From Actinoplanes couchii (GTDB lineage Bacteria > Actinomycetota > Actinomycetes > Mycobacteriales > Micromonosporaceae), in NCBI RefSeq assembly GCF_016862075.1, contig NZ_BOMG01000006.1, positions 62,001 to 126,000 on the forward strand: a stretch of 64,000 nucleotides of DNA, written 5' to 3'. The translations under genes and the position numbers were made by a program. Of this stretch, positions 1-8,333 are shown piece by piece (the first letter of the stretch is position 1; the number at the start of each line of letters is the position of its first letter). The notes beneath the pieces were generated by a model. The model was not told the DNA's origin and searched no databases. It saw nothing but the letters and a program-made list of their open reading frames with translations.

Positions 1-893
1 TACAGGCAGTCGCCGTAACTGTCCATGAAACGGGTGGCCAGGCCGCCGGGCAACGCCGAGCCGCTGACCGCGGCGACTCTCAGCTTGCGACCGGGCGGGT
101 GGTCCAGCAGGTTCTGCAGCATCACCGGGACGGCTATCAGGGCGTCCACCCGATGCTTTTCGAGGGCTTTCGCCGCCTCGGCCGGGTCGAAGCGGCGTTG
201 CAGGACGATCGTCGCCCGCAGCGCGAGAGCTATCTGCAGGCCGGCGAAACCCCAGGTGTGGAAGAGGGGCGCGGCGATCATGATGCGGTCGCCGGCGTGC
301 AGGGGGATCCTGTCGATCACCGAACAGAGGGGGCTGAATCCGCCGGGGGTGGGGCGGCGGGCGCCTTTCGGCACGCCGGTGGTGCCGGAGGTCAGCACGA
401 TGGTCCGACCGGGCCTGGTGGGCGGCCTTCCGGGTCCTCCGGACATTTCGACTTTTGTCGTGATGCCGCCGGGCACTCGTTCGGCGAACTCGTCGTCGTG
501 GATCAACGCCGCCAGGTTCTGCTCCTCGCACACCTGCTCCAGCTGATGCGCCGACAGACCGGTATTGATCAGCACCGGGTCGGCGCCCCGGGACGTCACC
601 CCGACCAGTGCCTCGATCATCGCGGCCGAGTTGCGGCAGAGCAGGCCGACCCGGTCGCCGGCTCGCACGTCGACGGCTTCGGCGTTCCTCAGCAGCTGCG
701 CGTACGTCACCTCGCGCTCGTCGTCGATCACCGCGATCCGTTCCGGGCTGCGGGCGGCGGCCTGCCGCAGCTCACCGGCCAGGCCGAAACCCCAGCGGCC
801 CAGCGCGCCGAACTGCCGCACGATCCGCACCGGATTCCCCGGCGTCAGCAGACCGCGCCGGGCCATCGTGGCGGCGATGAACAGGGCTCCCAT
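1..893 (-). CDS. Acyl-CoA synthetase (FadD-like AMP-binding ligase), C-terminus cut by window edge
   Basis: ATP-dependent activation of a fatty or other carboxylic acid to its CoA thioester, feeding the acyl-CoA dehydrogenase encoded just upstream. The visible 297 residues carry the adenylate-forming P-loop signature SGTTGVPKG near residues 167-175, preceded by the family-typical RAGDRVGLLCRNS segment and followed by PLFHTWGF. The reading frame runs off the window with no stop, so the C-terminal half is missing. The ATG at 893 overlaps the stop of the preceding dehydrogenase gene (TGATG), indicating translational coupling in one operon. Substrate chain length cannot be told from this fragment. 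Family call is secure. Confidence 0.88.
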   Translation of the reverse strand, partial: MGALFIAATMARRGLLTPGNPVRIVRQFGALGRWGFGLAGELRQAAARSPERIAVIDDEREVTYAQLLRNAEAVDVRAGDRVGLLCRNSAAMIEALVGVTSRGADPVLINTGLSAHQLEQVCEEQNLAALIHDDEFAERVPGGITTKVEMSGGPGRPPTRPGRTIVLTSGTTGVPKGARRPTPGGFSPLCSVIDRIPLHAGDRIMIAAPLFHTWGFAGLQIALALRATIVLQRRFDPAEAAKALEKHRVDALIAVPVMLQNLLDHPPGRKLRVAAVSGSALPGGLATRFMDSYGDCL

Positions 894-2104
894 CAGCGGA
901 TCTGCACACCGGAGACGGCGCGGGCGATGACGAGACGCTGGATCTCCGACGTACCCTCGAAAATGGTGTAGATCTTGGCGTCCCGGAACATCCGCTCGAC
1001 CGGGTGCTCACGCAGATAACCGGCGCCGCCCAGGATCTGGACCGCCTTCTCGGTGACCGCCACCGCCACCTCACCGGCCTTCAGCTTCGACATCGAACCC
1101 TCGCCGGCGGTGAACGGCTTGTCGTTACGGCCCATCCACGCCGCCCGCCACACCAGCAGCCGGGCCGCGTCGATCTCCATCCGCATGTCGGCCAGCGCGA
1201 ACGCCACCGCCTGGTTCTCCACGATCGGGCGGCCGAACTGGACCCGGTTCTTCGCGTACTCCAGGGCGTACTCGTACGCCGCCCGCGCGATACCCAGCGC
1301 CTGCGCGCCCACCGCCGGACGGGACAGCTCGAAGGTCCGCATCGCCGCCTGCCCGGACCGGCGGTGCCCCTCCCGGGCCCGGGCCAGGCGCTTGTCCAGG
1401 GCCTCTTTACCACCCAGAAGACAACTGCCCGGCAGCCGTACGTCGTCCAGGAACACGTCCGCGGTGTGCGACGCCCGCAAGCCGAGCTTCTTCAGCTTCC
1501 GCGTCGCGGCCAGCCCCGCGGTGCCCGGCGGCACCACGAACGCCGCCTGCCCGCGCGAACCCAGCGACGGATCCACACTGGCCGTCACCACGTGGATGTT
1601 CGCGATACCGCCGTTGGTGGCGTACGCCTTCTGCCCGCTCAGCACCCACTCGTCGGTGGCCTCGTGGTAGACCGCCCGGGTCCGCATCGACGCCACATCG
1701 GACCCGGCCTCCGGCTCGGTGCTGCAGAACGCGCCCACCTTCGGATCGGCCGGATCGCCGAAACACTGCGGGATCCACTCGACCATCTGCTCCGGCGTGC
1801 CCGAACCGTAGATCGACGCCACCGCCAGCGATGTGCCGGAGATCGCCATCCCGATCCCGCCGTCACCCCAGAACAACTCCTCGTTCACGATCGGCAGGCT
1901 CAGCCCGCTCGTGTCCGACCAGGTGTTGGCGAGGAACTCGAACCCGTACAGACCGATCTTGGCGGCTTCCTGCAGGATCGGCCACGGAGTCTCCTCCCGC
2001 TCGTCCCATTCTGGCGCGGCGGGCCGGATCACCGACTCGGCGAAGCCGTGCACCCAGTCCCGCAGCTCGCGCTGCTCCTCATTGAGATCGAGCCAGAACT
2101 CCAC
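893..2104 (-). CDS. Acyl-CoA dehydrogenase (FadE-like)
   Basis: FAD-dependent alpha,beta-dehydrogenation of an acyl-CoA, the first oxidation of beta-oxidation, as a cytosolic flavoprotein of 403 residues. Visible family marks are FCSTEPEAGSD (flavin/substrate contact), YALEYAKNRVQFG, and the C-terminal IFEGTSEIQR holding the glutamate expected as catalytic base near residue 383. I chose the GTG at 2104 because it follows GGAAAGGG at a good distance and starts at the usual EFWLDLNEEQ N-terminus; a longer reading from 2197 adds 31 unconserved residues. It is coupled to the downstream acyl-CoA synthetase gene. An ACTCGCCGGTA motif lies about 30 bp upstream of the start. Confidence 0.9.
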   Translation of the reverse strand: MEFWLDLNEEQRELRDWVHGFAESVIRPAAPEWDEREETPWPILQEAAKIGLYGFEFLANTWSDTSGLSLPIVNEELFWGDGGIGMAISGTSLAVASIYGSGTPEQMVEWIPQCFGDPADPKVGAFCSTEPEAGSDVASMRTRAVYHEATDEWVLSGQKAYATNGGIANIHVVTASVDPSLGSRGQAAFVVPPGTAGLAATRKLKKLGLRASHTADVFLDDVRLPGSCLLGGKEALDKRLARAREGHRRSGQAAMRTFELSRPAVGAQALGIARAAYEYALEYAKNRVQFGRPIVENQAVAFALADMRMEIDAARLLVWRAAWMGRNDKPFTAGEGSMSKLKAGEVAVAVTEKAVQILGGAGYLREHPVERMFRDAKIYTIFEGTSEIQRLVIARAVSGVQIR

Positions 2105-2127
2105 GTCGGCAGCCCTTTCCGCCAGCA

Positions 2128-2146
2128 GGTTAACTCGCCGGTAACC
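2128..2146. promoter_or_regulatory. Possible operator upstream of the acyl-CoA dehydrogenase gene
   Basis: The inverted repeat GGTTA-N9-TAACC surrounds the sequence ACTCGCCGGTA (2133-2143). The same 11 bases occur between the divergent thiolase and fabG genes at 5025-5035. A shared binding site for a fatty-acid-responsive repressor is an inference; no such regulator is encoded in the window. Confidence 0.4.
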
Positions 2147-2293
2147 TACCGACCGGGTGCGGGGTCTGACAACAGTCATCGATGGGTTCGGGTTCATCTC
2201 CGGAGTGACATCGGGGGTCTACCGGCAGCGCGGGGCCCTGGGGTATTAATAGCATTTGTCCCGTTAGTGCCATATCTATGACGGGGGATTCTC

Positions 2294-2728
2294 ATGAAGA
2301 AGTTCGGCATGACACGGCGCGCGGGTGTCTTCGGCACCGCGGCCCTGATGTTCTCCGCCCTCCTGCCGGCCGCCGCGGCCACCGCTGGCCCCGGTGACCC
2401 GCAGGTGGTCCAGAAGATCTCGGTGGTCAACGCCGGCGGCTACGTCTTCAGCTTCAAGGTCCAGTACCTGGGCAAGGACCTGAAGTGGTACACGGCCAAC
2501 TGGAAGAGCGACGAGTATCCGGTCGGTCAGACCCGCACCACGCCGGAACTCGGCAGCATCGGCGTCCCGAACAGCGCCTTGGCGGTCATCCCGTTCGGCT
2601 CCGCCGTTGCGGGCGACTCGGCCCAGGCCAACGCGGCCGTCTCCTACAAGGAGGGCAGCACCGGCGTGGCGACCTACACGGCCGAGGGCACCACGTATCT
2701 CGGCTTCAAGGTGGTCCTGACCGAATAG
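2294..2728 (+). CDS. Small secreted protein of unknown function
   Basis: A 144-residue protein with a clear Sec signal peptide: basic MKKFGMTRR, a hydrophobic core to about residue 29 and an AAATAGPG cleavage region. The mature part of about 112 residues has no cysteines and reads as a beta-rich domain (VVNAGGYVFSFKVQYLG, DEYPVGQTRTTPELG). The start is supported by GGGGGA six bases upstream. It stands alone, divergent from the acyl-CoA dehydrogenase gene and convergent with the next gene across a strong hairpin. I do not recognise the family. A secreted surface or environmental role is inferred only from the signal peptide. Confidence 0.75.
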   Translation: MKKFGMTRRAGVFGTAALMFSALLPAAAATAGPGDPQVVQKISVVNAGGYVFSFKVQYLGKDLKWYTANWKSDEYPVGQTRTTPELGSIGVPNSALAVIPFGSAVAGDSAQANAAVSYKEGSTGVATYTAEGTTYLGFKVVLTE

Positions 2729-2735
2729 CCCACCC

Positions 2736-2764
2736 ACGGCCGGCGCCGATCCGGCGCCGGCCGT
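2736..2764. terminator. Bidirectional hairpin between convergent genes
   Basis: A perfect 12-bp inverted repeat, ACGGCCGGCGCC and its complement, with a 5-nt loop lies between the stops of the secreted protein gene and the convergent gene. There is no U-tract on either side, as is common for actinobacterial terminators. Confidence 0.7.
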
Positions 2765-2771
2765 CCCGGCC

Positions 2772-3698
2772 TCAGGCCTCGACCAGAAGCCACGTCCGGC
2801 CCGCGCGAAGCCACAGCCGGCCCTCACGGCCCTGGCCACACCGCAGCACGACCCGCCCCGGCACCCGGACCCGCTCCTGCTCCGTGACAGTCCAGGTCCC
2901 CTGCACCAACCGGGCGCGGGTGACCTCGGTGAACCGTTCACCGTGCACACGGCGGGTCAGAACCGCCCGGTCCCCGCACACGGCCAGCCCGTCAGGCGCC
3001 CGGACCGGACTCGGCCAGGTCGTCACCGCACCCGTCCGCGGCGTGATCCGGGACAGGAACGTGTCGCCCTCGGCAGAACTCGAATACCACGCCAGCCAGA
3101 CCTGGTCGTCCTCGGTGGCGGCCGCACACCCGGCCAGCGGCCATTGAGGAAGACGTCCGGCCGGCGACCAGATGTGGCGCCCTCGTTCATCCCAGCCGGC
3201 CAGACCCGCCGCCGACTCCGGATGCCCGCCGTAGATGCCCTCGTCCCCGTAGGCGACCCAGAGCGACCCGGCGGAATCGGTCACCAGCACGTCGATGTCA
3301 TCGCCTACGCAGAAGGAATCCGCCAGCTTTCCCTCAGGCGAGTACACGGCGGCGTTCGGCGTCCATGCCGCGTTCTCGTCCTCGGTGGAGCGACCGTTCA
3401 CGATCAGGAGCCGGCCGCCCGGCAGAAGCCCGATCTGACCGGGACGCATCGTGATCTGTTCGATCGGCAGGCATCGCACCGACCCGTCGGCATCCCGTAC
3501 CATCAGGACCGCGTCGAAGGGAACTCGCGGTCCCCACCCGATCCAGCCCGCGAGGTAGGGGGTGTGGGTCAGGAACCTCCGGCGAACGAACAGGACCGCG
3601 AGTTCGCCGGCCGGCCCGGCGGTCCACCACAGCGGCTTGCCCTTCGGCAGTGGATCCCCCGCGGACGGCCGCCACACGTGGTGCGTCGCGATCGGCAC
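2772..3698 (-). CDS. Hypothetical protein, possible beta-propeller
   Basis: A 308-residue soluble protein without signal peptide or membrane segment. It has recurring short strands with Trp, Asp and Gly pairs (GSLWVAYGDEGIYGG, DQVWLAWYSS, GRLWLRAGRTW), the pattern of WD/SMP-30-like beta-propellers. The GTG start directly follows the TGA of the thiolase gene with no spacer, and GGAG within the thiolase 3' end serves as ribosome site, so the two are co-translated. No catalytic motif is evident. The link with thiolase is positional only; I cannot assign a function. Confidence 0.7.
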   Translation of the reverse strand: MPIATHHVWRPSAGDPLPKGKPLWWTAGPAGELAVLFVRRRFLTHTPYLAGWIGWGPRVPFDAVLMVRDADGSVRCLPIEQITMRPGQIGLLPGGRLLIVNGRSTEDENAAWTPNAAVYSPEGKLADSFCVGDDIDVLVTDSAGSLWVAYGDEGIYGGHPESAAGLAGWDERGRHIWSPAGRLPQWPLAGCAAATEDDQVWLAWYSSSAEGDTFLSRITPRTGAVTTWPSPVRAPDGLAVCGDRAVLTRRVHGERFTEVTRARLVQGTWTVTEQERVRVPGRVVLRCGQGREGRLWLRAGRTWLLVEA

Positions 3699-4976
3699 TC
3701 AGCGCTCCAGGATTGCTACGACTCCCTGGCCGCCGGCTGCGCAGATGCTGATCAGGCCTCGGCCTGAGCCCCTCGTGGAGAGCTGCTTGGCCAGGGACGC
3801 CACGATGCGGCCGCCCGTCGCGGCGAAGGGGTGGCCCGCGGCCAAGGACGAGCCGTTGACGTTCAGCTTCGAGCGGTCGATGGAACCCAGCGGGGCGTCC
3901 AGGCCCAGCTTGTCCTTGCAGAACTCCGGGGACTCCCATGCTGCCAGGGTGGCCAGGACCTGGGACGCGAAGGCCTCGTGGATCTCGTAGTAGTCGAAGT
4001 CCTGCAAACTCAGGTTGTTGCGGGCCAGCAGGCGGGGCACCGCGTACGCCGGAGCCATCAGCAGCCCCTCGTCGCCGTGCACGTAGTCGACCGCCGCGGT
4101 CTCCGAGTCCGCCAGATAGGCCAGCACCGGCAGCGACCGCTCCGCCGCCCACTCCTCCGAAGCCAGCAGGACCGTGGCGGCGCCGTCGGTCAGCGGTGTG
4201 GAGTTGCCTGCCGTCATAGTGGCGTTCTCCGACCCGTACACCGTCTTCAGGCTCGAAAGTTTCTCCAGACTGGTGTCGGCGCGCAGATTCTGGTCGCGGG
4301 TCAGCCCCAGATAGGGGGTCAGAAGATCATCGAAGAAGCCGCTGTCGTACGCCGCCGCAAGCCGTTGATGTGACGTGAGGGCGAGTGAGTCCTGGTCGTC
4401 GCGGCTGATGTTCCAGCGCAGGGCGGTGATCGCCGCGTGCTCGCCCATCGACAGGCCGGTACGGGGCTCGGAGTTGCGGGGCAGCTCCGGCTTGAGCGCG
4501 TGCTGCGGGCGCAGCCTGGCGACCGCCTTGAGCCGGGCCCCCAGCGACCGGGCCCGGTTCAGCTCCAGCAGGGCACGCCGCATTTCCTCGTTGAGCTGCA
4601 GCGGGGCGTCCGAGGTGGTGTCCACACCACCGGCCACACCTACCTCGATCCGGCCGAGCGCGATCTTGTCGGCGACCAGGATGGCGGCTTCCAGGCCGGT
4701 GCCGCACGCCTGCTGGACGTCGTAGGCGGGGGTGCGCGGGTCGAGCCGGGAGCCGAGAACGACCTCGCGGGTCAGGTTGAAGTCGCGGGAGTGTTTGAGC
4801 ACCGCACCGGCGGCGACCTCACCGAGCCGTTCACCGGCCAGCCCGAACCGGGCGATCAGACCGTCCAGCGCGGCGGTCAGCATGTCCTGGTTCGACGCCT
4901 CGGCGTAGCGGCTGTTAGAGCGGGCGAACGGGATCCGGTTCCCGCCCAGCACGGCCACACGGCGCACGTTCGGCAC
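3699..4976 (-). CDS. Acetyl-CoA C-acyltransferase (thiolase, FadA2-like)
   Basis: Thiolytic cleavage of 3-ketoacyl-CoA, the last step of beta-oxidation, or the reverse condensation. The 425-residue protein has all thiolase marks: nucleophile Cys91 in VQQACGTG, SLAAGHPFAATGGR with His near 382, and the C-terminal CAAGGQG with the second active cysteine near 412. The GTG at 4976 is preceded by GGAGG. An open frame continues upstream but is antisense to the next gene. It diverges from the fabG-type gene, the same arrangement as fadA2 against fabG4-htdX in mycobacteria, which supports a shared role in fatty acid turnover or remodelling. Confidence 0.92.
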   Translation of the reverse strand: MPNVRRVAVLGGNRIPFARSNSRYAEASNQDMLTAALDGLIARFGLAGERLGEVAAGAVLKHSRDFNLTREVVLGSRLDPRTPAYDVQQACGTGLEAAILVADKIALGRIEVGVAGGVDTTSDAPLQLNEEMRRALLELNRARSLGARLKAVARLRPQHALKPELPRNSEPRTGLSMGEHAAITALRWNISRDDQDSLALTSHQRLAAAYDSGFFDDLLTPYLGLTRDQNLRADTSLEKLSSLKTVYGSENATMTAGNSTPLTDGAATVLLASEEWAAERSLPVLAYLADSETAAVDYVHGDEGLLMAPAYAVPRLLARNNLSLQDFDYYEIHEAFASQVLATLAAWESPEFCKDKLGLDAPLGSIDRSKLNVNGSSLAAGHPFAATGGRIVASLAKQLSTRGSGRGLISICAAGGQGVVAILER

Positions 4977-5021
4977 GACTGTCCTCCACGGGTTCGACAG
5001 CGATGGGGTCCACAGCGACGA

Positions 5022-5041
5022 GTTACTCGCCGGTAGGCTAC
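5022..5041. promoter_or_regulatory. Possible operator in the thiolase/fabG divergent promoter
   Basis: The sequence GTTACTCGCCGGTAGGCTAC lies in the 69-bp gap between the two divergent start codons. It shares the core ACTCGCCGGTA (5025-5035) with the site upstream of the acyl-CoA dehydrogenase gene. This position would let one repressor control both directions. That is inference from the shared sequence. Confidence 0.4.
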
Positions 5042-5045
5042 TCGC

Positions 5046-6386
5046 ATGGCTGACAGGTACGCGAACTTCGCCAACTCCGGTCTCGGCCGGACCATGGTCA
5101 AGCGCCTCGGGCTGCCTGATCCGCCCCGGCTGCGCCGGCACACCACCGGCGATCCGCTGACCACGGCCCCGGTGCTGCTCGACGCGGTTCCCGGCGGTCG
5201 CCTGGCCGAGCCGGTCGGCAAGCTGCTCGCCGCGGCGGGGGTGACCACCACAGATCAACTTCCCGATGGTGTACGGGTGGGGGCGCTCGTTCTGGACGCC
5301 ACCGGCATCGTCGACTCCACACAGCTCCGGGCCCTGTACGACTTCTTCCACCCGTACGCGCGGGGGCTGATCTCCTCGGGCCGGGTGATCGTGCTCGGCA
5401 CGCCTCCGGAGACCACCGCATCGCCGCAGGAGGCGACCGCGCAGCGGAGCCTGGAAGGGCTGACCCGCAGCATCGGCAAGGAGTTCGGCCGCGGGGTCAC
5501 CGCCCAGCTGGTCTACGTGGCGCCCGGCGGCGAGACGGCCGTCGAGTCGACGCTGCGGTTCCTGCTCAGCGGCCGGTCCGCCTACGTGTCCGGCCAGGTC
5601 ATCCGGGTCGCCGCCGGTGACGCCCCGGCCCCGGCCGACTGGGAGCGGCCCCTGGACGGCAAGCTCGCCCTGGTCACCGGCGCCGCCCGGGGCATCGGCG
5701 CGGCCATCGCCCGGGTGCTGGCCCGCGACGGCGCCGAAGTGATCGCGCTGGACGTGCCGGCCGCCGGCGACGCGCTCGCCGACGTCGCCAACGAGACCCG
5801 CGGCCGGGCCCTGCAACTCGACCTGACCAGCGACGACGCGCCGAAACGGCTGGCCGGTTACCTGGCCGCCGGACCGCACGGCGGTGTCGACATCGTCGTC
5901 CACAACGCCGGGATCACCCGGGACAAGACCATCGCCCGGATGTCCGCCGACCGGTGGGATTCGGTGCTCGGCGTCAACCTGACCGCCCCCGAACGGGTCA
6001 ACGAACTGCTGCTGGAACGCGACCTGATCCCCGCCGGCGGCCGCATCGTCGGTGTCGCGTCGATCGCCGGCATCGCCGGGAACCGGGGCCAGACCAACTA
6101 CGCCACCAGCAAAGCCGGCGTGATCGGGCTGGTCCGGTCGTACGCCCCGCTGCTCGCGGACCGGGACATCACCATCAACGCGGTGGCCCCCGGTTTCATC
6201 GAGACGGCGATGACCGCGCGGATGCCGCTGGGCCTGCGCGAGGCCGGCCGCCGCCTGAACAGCATGTCCCAGGGCGGCCTGCCGATCGACGTGGCCGAGA
6301 CGATCGCCTGGTTCGCGTCCCCCGGTTCGGCGACGATCAGCGGCAACGTGGTCCGGGTCTGCGGCCAGAGCCTGCTGGGGGCCTGA
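5046..6386 (+). CDS. fabG: 3-oxoacyl-[ACP/CoA] reductase, two-domain high-molecular-weight FabG (FabG4 type)
   Basis: NADH-dependent reduction of 3-ketoacyl thioesters. At 446 residues it is nearly twice a classical FabG: residues 1-200 form the flavodoxin-like extra domain of the HMW FabG group, and 201-446 form a short-chain dehydrogenase. The nucleotide site TGAARGIG is at 211-218, NAG at 287-289, and the catalytic set is Ser339, Tyr352 and Lys356 (NYATSKAG). The downstream dehydratase gene starts one base after the stop, so they form an operon. The order fadA2 / fabG4-htdX is that of Mycobacterium tuberculosis. Confidence is high for the family; the acyl carrier is not known. Confidence 0.92.
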   Translation: MADRYANFANSGLGRTMVKRLGLPDPPRLRRHTTGDPLTTAPVLLDAVPGGRLAEPVGKLLAAAGVTTTDQLPDGVRVGALVLDATGIVDSTQLRALYDFFHPYARGLISSGRVIVLGTPPETTASPQEATAQRSLEGLTRSIGKEFGRGVTAQLVYVAPGGETAVESTLRFLLSGRSAYVSGQVIRVAAGDAPAPADWERPLDGKLALVTGAARGIGAAIARVLARDGAEVIALDVPAAGDALADVANETRGRALQLDLTSDDAPKRLAGYLAAGPHGGVDIVVHNAGITRDKTIARMSADRWDSVLGVNLTAPERVNELLLERDLIPAGGRIVGVASIAGIAGNRGQTNYATSKAGVIGLVRSYAPLLADRDITINAVAPGFIETAMTARMPLGLREAGRRLNSMSQGGLPIDVAETIAWFASPGSATISGNVVRVCGQSLLGA

Positions 6387-6387
6387 G

Positions 6388-7263
6388 ATGGTGGCGACGG
6401 TCGAGGTCGGCGACGGCCCGGGCATCACCGTGGCGTACGCCAGGGCGGCCCTGGGCCTGATCCCCGGCTTCCGCCCGGCCGGCTCCGGGACGCTGCCGGA
6501 CGTCGAGATACTGCACCGGGGTGTGGTGGTGGACCGGGCGCATCTGGCGGCGTACGACCGCATCTGTGGTTTCCGCCTCTCCGACCAGCTGCCCGCAACG
6601 TATCCGCAGGTCCTGGCCTTCCCGCTGGCCATGCGCCTGATGACCGACCCGGGTTTCCCGCTGCCGCTGATCGGCCTGGTCCACGTGGCGAACCGGATCA
6701 CCGTTCACCGGCTCCTCACCGCAACCGACCGCCTCGACCTGACGGTCCGGGCTTCCGGCCTACGAGACCATGCCCGGGGCCGCCAGTTCGACGTGACCAC
6801 CACCGCGACGATCGCCGGCGAGGAAGTGTGGCGGGGCATCTCCACCTACCTGCGGTTGGGCCCACCCGCCGGTTCCCCTGCCCCGGCCCCGCCACTCGCC
6901 CGGCCTTTCGCCCCGACCGGAAGCCGGTGGCGAATCCCGGCCCGGGTGGGCCCCGACTACGCCGCGATTTCCAGCGACCGCAACCCGATCCACACGTCTC
7001 GCCTGGGCGCCCGAGCCTTCGGTTTCCCCCACCCGATAGCCCACGGCATGTGGTCCAAGGCCCGCTGCCTGGCAGCGTTGGAGGGCCGTCTACCCGACGC
7101 GTACACGGTGGATGTGGCCTTCAAGAAGCCGATCCCACTGCCGGCAATGGTGTGGTTCAAAAGCACCGCAGAGGGCTTCGCCCTGACCTCGAAACACCCC
7201 CACCTCGCCGGTACGATCGTCGAGCTGCCGTGGGGTGGAAATGGTCATCCGGGTCGGTTGTAG
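6388..7263 (+). CDS. MaoC-like (R)-3-hydroxyacyl dehydratase, HtdX type
   Basis: Reversible hydration/dehydration of (R)-3-hydroxyacyl thioesters. The 291-residue double hot-dog protein carries the hydratase-2 motif near residues 189-203 (DYAAISSDRNPIHTS), with the Asp-His pair expected for catalysis, followed by FGFPHPIAHGMWSKA. The usual Gly before Asp is Ser here (SSDRNPIH). It starts one base after the fabG stop and so is translationally coupled; the two would catalyse consecutive steps. Its 3' end overlaps by 19 bp the convergent MBL-fold gene. It corresponds in context to mycobacterial htdX. Confidence 0.88.
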   Translation: MVATVEVGDGPGITVAYARAALGLIPGFRPAGSGTLPDVEILHRGVVVDRAHLAAYDRICGFRLSDQLPATYPQVLAFPLAMRLMTDPGFPLPLIGLVHVANRITVHRLLTATDRLDLTVRASGLRDHARGRQFDVTTTATIAGEEVWRGISTYLRLGPPAGSPAPAPPLARPFAPTGSRWRIPARVGPDYAAISSDRNPIHTSRLGARAFGFPHPIAHGMWSKARCLAALEGRLPDAYTVDVAFKKPIPLPAMVWFKSTAEGFALTSKHPHLAGTIVELPWGGNGHPGRL

Positions 7264-8333
7264 GTCTCCGCGTCGGAGGTCGAACACATTGTCCAGCAAT
7301 CTCCGTGGATTGCCTTCCTGAGTTGGACCTGGCCGGTGCCGGCTTCGAGCCTTCGCATGGATCGAGTGGCCTTCGAGACCTCCTCCGTCACCAGTCTCGA
7401 TCGTTTCATCTGGGTAGGGATCTCCCGAGCGGTGATACTCGTCCGGGCGCTCAGGTCGATGACGTTCTTGAGGATTTCCGGATCCGGCAAATGATTTCCG
7501 CCTCGCCGCCACGGAGTGATCACCGAGGCCACCTCGCTGTCGAGGAGCCCGCTCCAGATGGCTTCGTTATGCGCGGTCCGTGAGCCATGGTGGGCAACCT
7601 TGTAAACCTCGGCACGACCTGGCGGCCTGGTGTCCGACCGGATGATCGATTCCCAGCCCCGCCTGAAGTCGGAATGGTTTTCCAGATCCCCGCCGAGCAG
7701 GATCCGGGTGTCGGCGATGTCAACCCAGACGACGACTGAGGAGGCGTTCGGGCTGTGCGCGGCGATGCGTATCCGGTTCGTGGCGACCTCATCGACCAGC
7801 TTGGCGATTTCGGCGTACGAGGCGGTGAGTGAAGCGGCCGAGGGCGACAGGGCGTGTACCCGAACCTTCGTCACCGCATTCTGCCAAATCAGTTGATCCG
7901 CTCCGGCCAAGCGGAACGAGTCGCCACCGCGGGCGTTAATCATGGTGATGATCCGCCTGAACTCGGAGGCACCCGATCGGAGCGACGTGGGGTCGCGTTC
8001 CGCTGCCGCGACAAGCTGCAGAAAGATTTCACTGCCCAAGGCCCCCGAGCAGATGAATCGTGCATCGGTGCATTCGGCGACCACCTTGCTCAGGCCGCGG
8101 ACGTGATCGTCGTGCCAATGGCTGGCCACCACGAGCTTGACCTGTCCCGGATCGACTCCCAGCTTTCGCAGATAGCTCAACGCTACGGGCCGCCCGGTCG
8201 AATCCACGCATGAGTCGTTGATGAGCCAGTCGCCACCGCCCAAATGAATGACGATGCATTCTCCGTATCCCGGGCCGAAAACTGATATCTCGATGTGATC
8301 CGCCTCCGGCGGAGTCAGGACGATTTGAGCCAT
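7245..8333 (-). CDS. ComEC-like metallo-beta-lactamase-fold protein (third gene of a three-gene cassette)
   Basis: A 362-residue soluble MBL-fold protein with the metal motif SHWHDDH (His72, His74, Asp76, His77), a later GGDLE aspartate near residue 208 and the KVAHHGS histidine near 240. This is the layout of the ComEC/Rec2 MBL domain, but without membrane helices. The N-terminal strand GYGECIVIHLG is also typical. The ATG at 8333 overlaps the upstream gene by 19 bp. Known members cleave phosphoester bonds, often in DNA; the substrate here is unknown. Residues 300-362 (ITAREIPTQMKRSRLVTEE onward) are an extra tail. Some homologues of this kind sit in accessory immunity loci, but that is only suggestive. 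Confidence 0.85.
   Translation of the reverse strand: MAQIVLTPPEADHIEISVFGPGYGECIVIHLGGGDWLINDSCVDSTGRPVALSYLRKLGVDPGQVKLVVASHWHDDHVRGLSKVVAECTDARFICSGALGSEIFLQLVAAAERDPTSLRSGASEFRRIITMINARGGDSFRLAGADQLIWQNAVTKVRVHALSPSAASLTASYAEIAKLVDEVATNRIRIAAHSPNASSVVVWVDIADTRILLGGDLENHSDFRRGWESIIRSDTRPPGRAEVYKVAHHGSRTAHNEAIWSGLLDSEVASVITPWRRGGNHLPDPEILKNVIDLSARTSITAREIPTQMKRSRLVTEEVSKATRSMRRLEAGTGQVQLRKAIHGDCWTMCSTSDAETYNRPG

Noticed and set aside
4977-6701. Minus-strand extension of the thiolase frame to 1000 codons
   Set aside because: It is antisense to fabG and the dehydratase gene and has no conserved content; the thiolase starts at GTG 4976.
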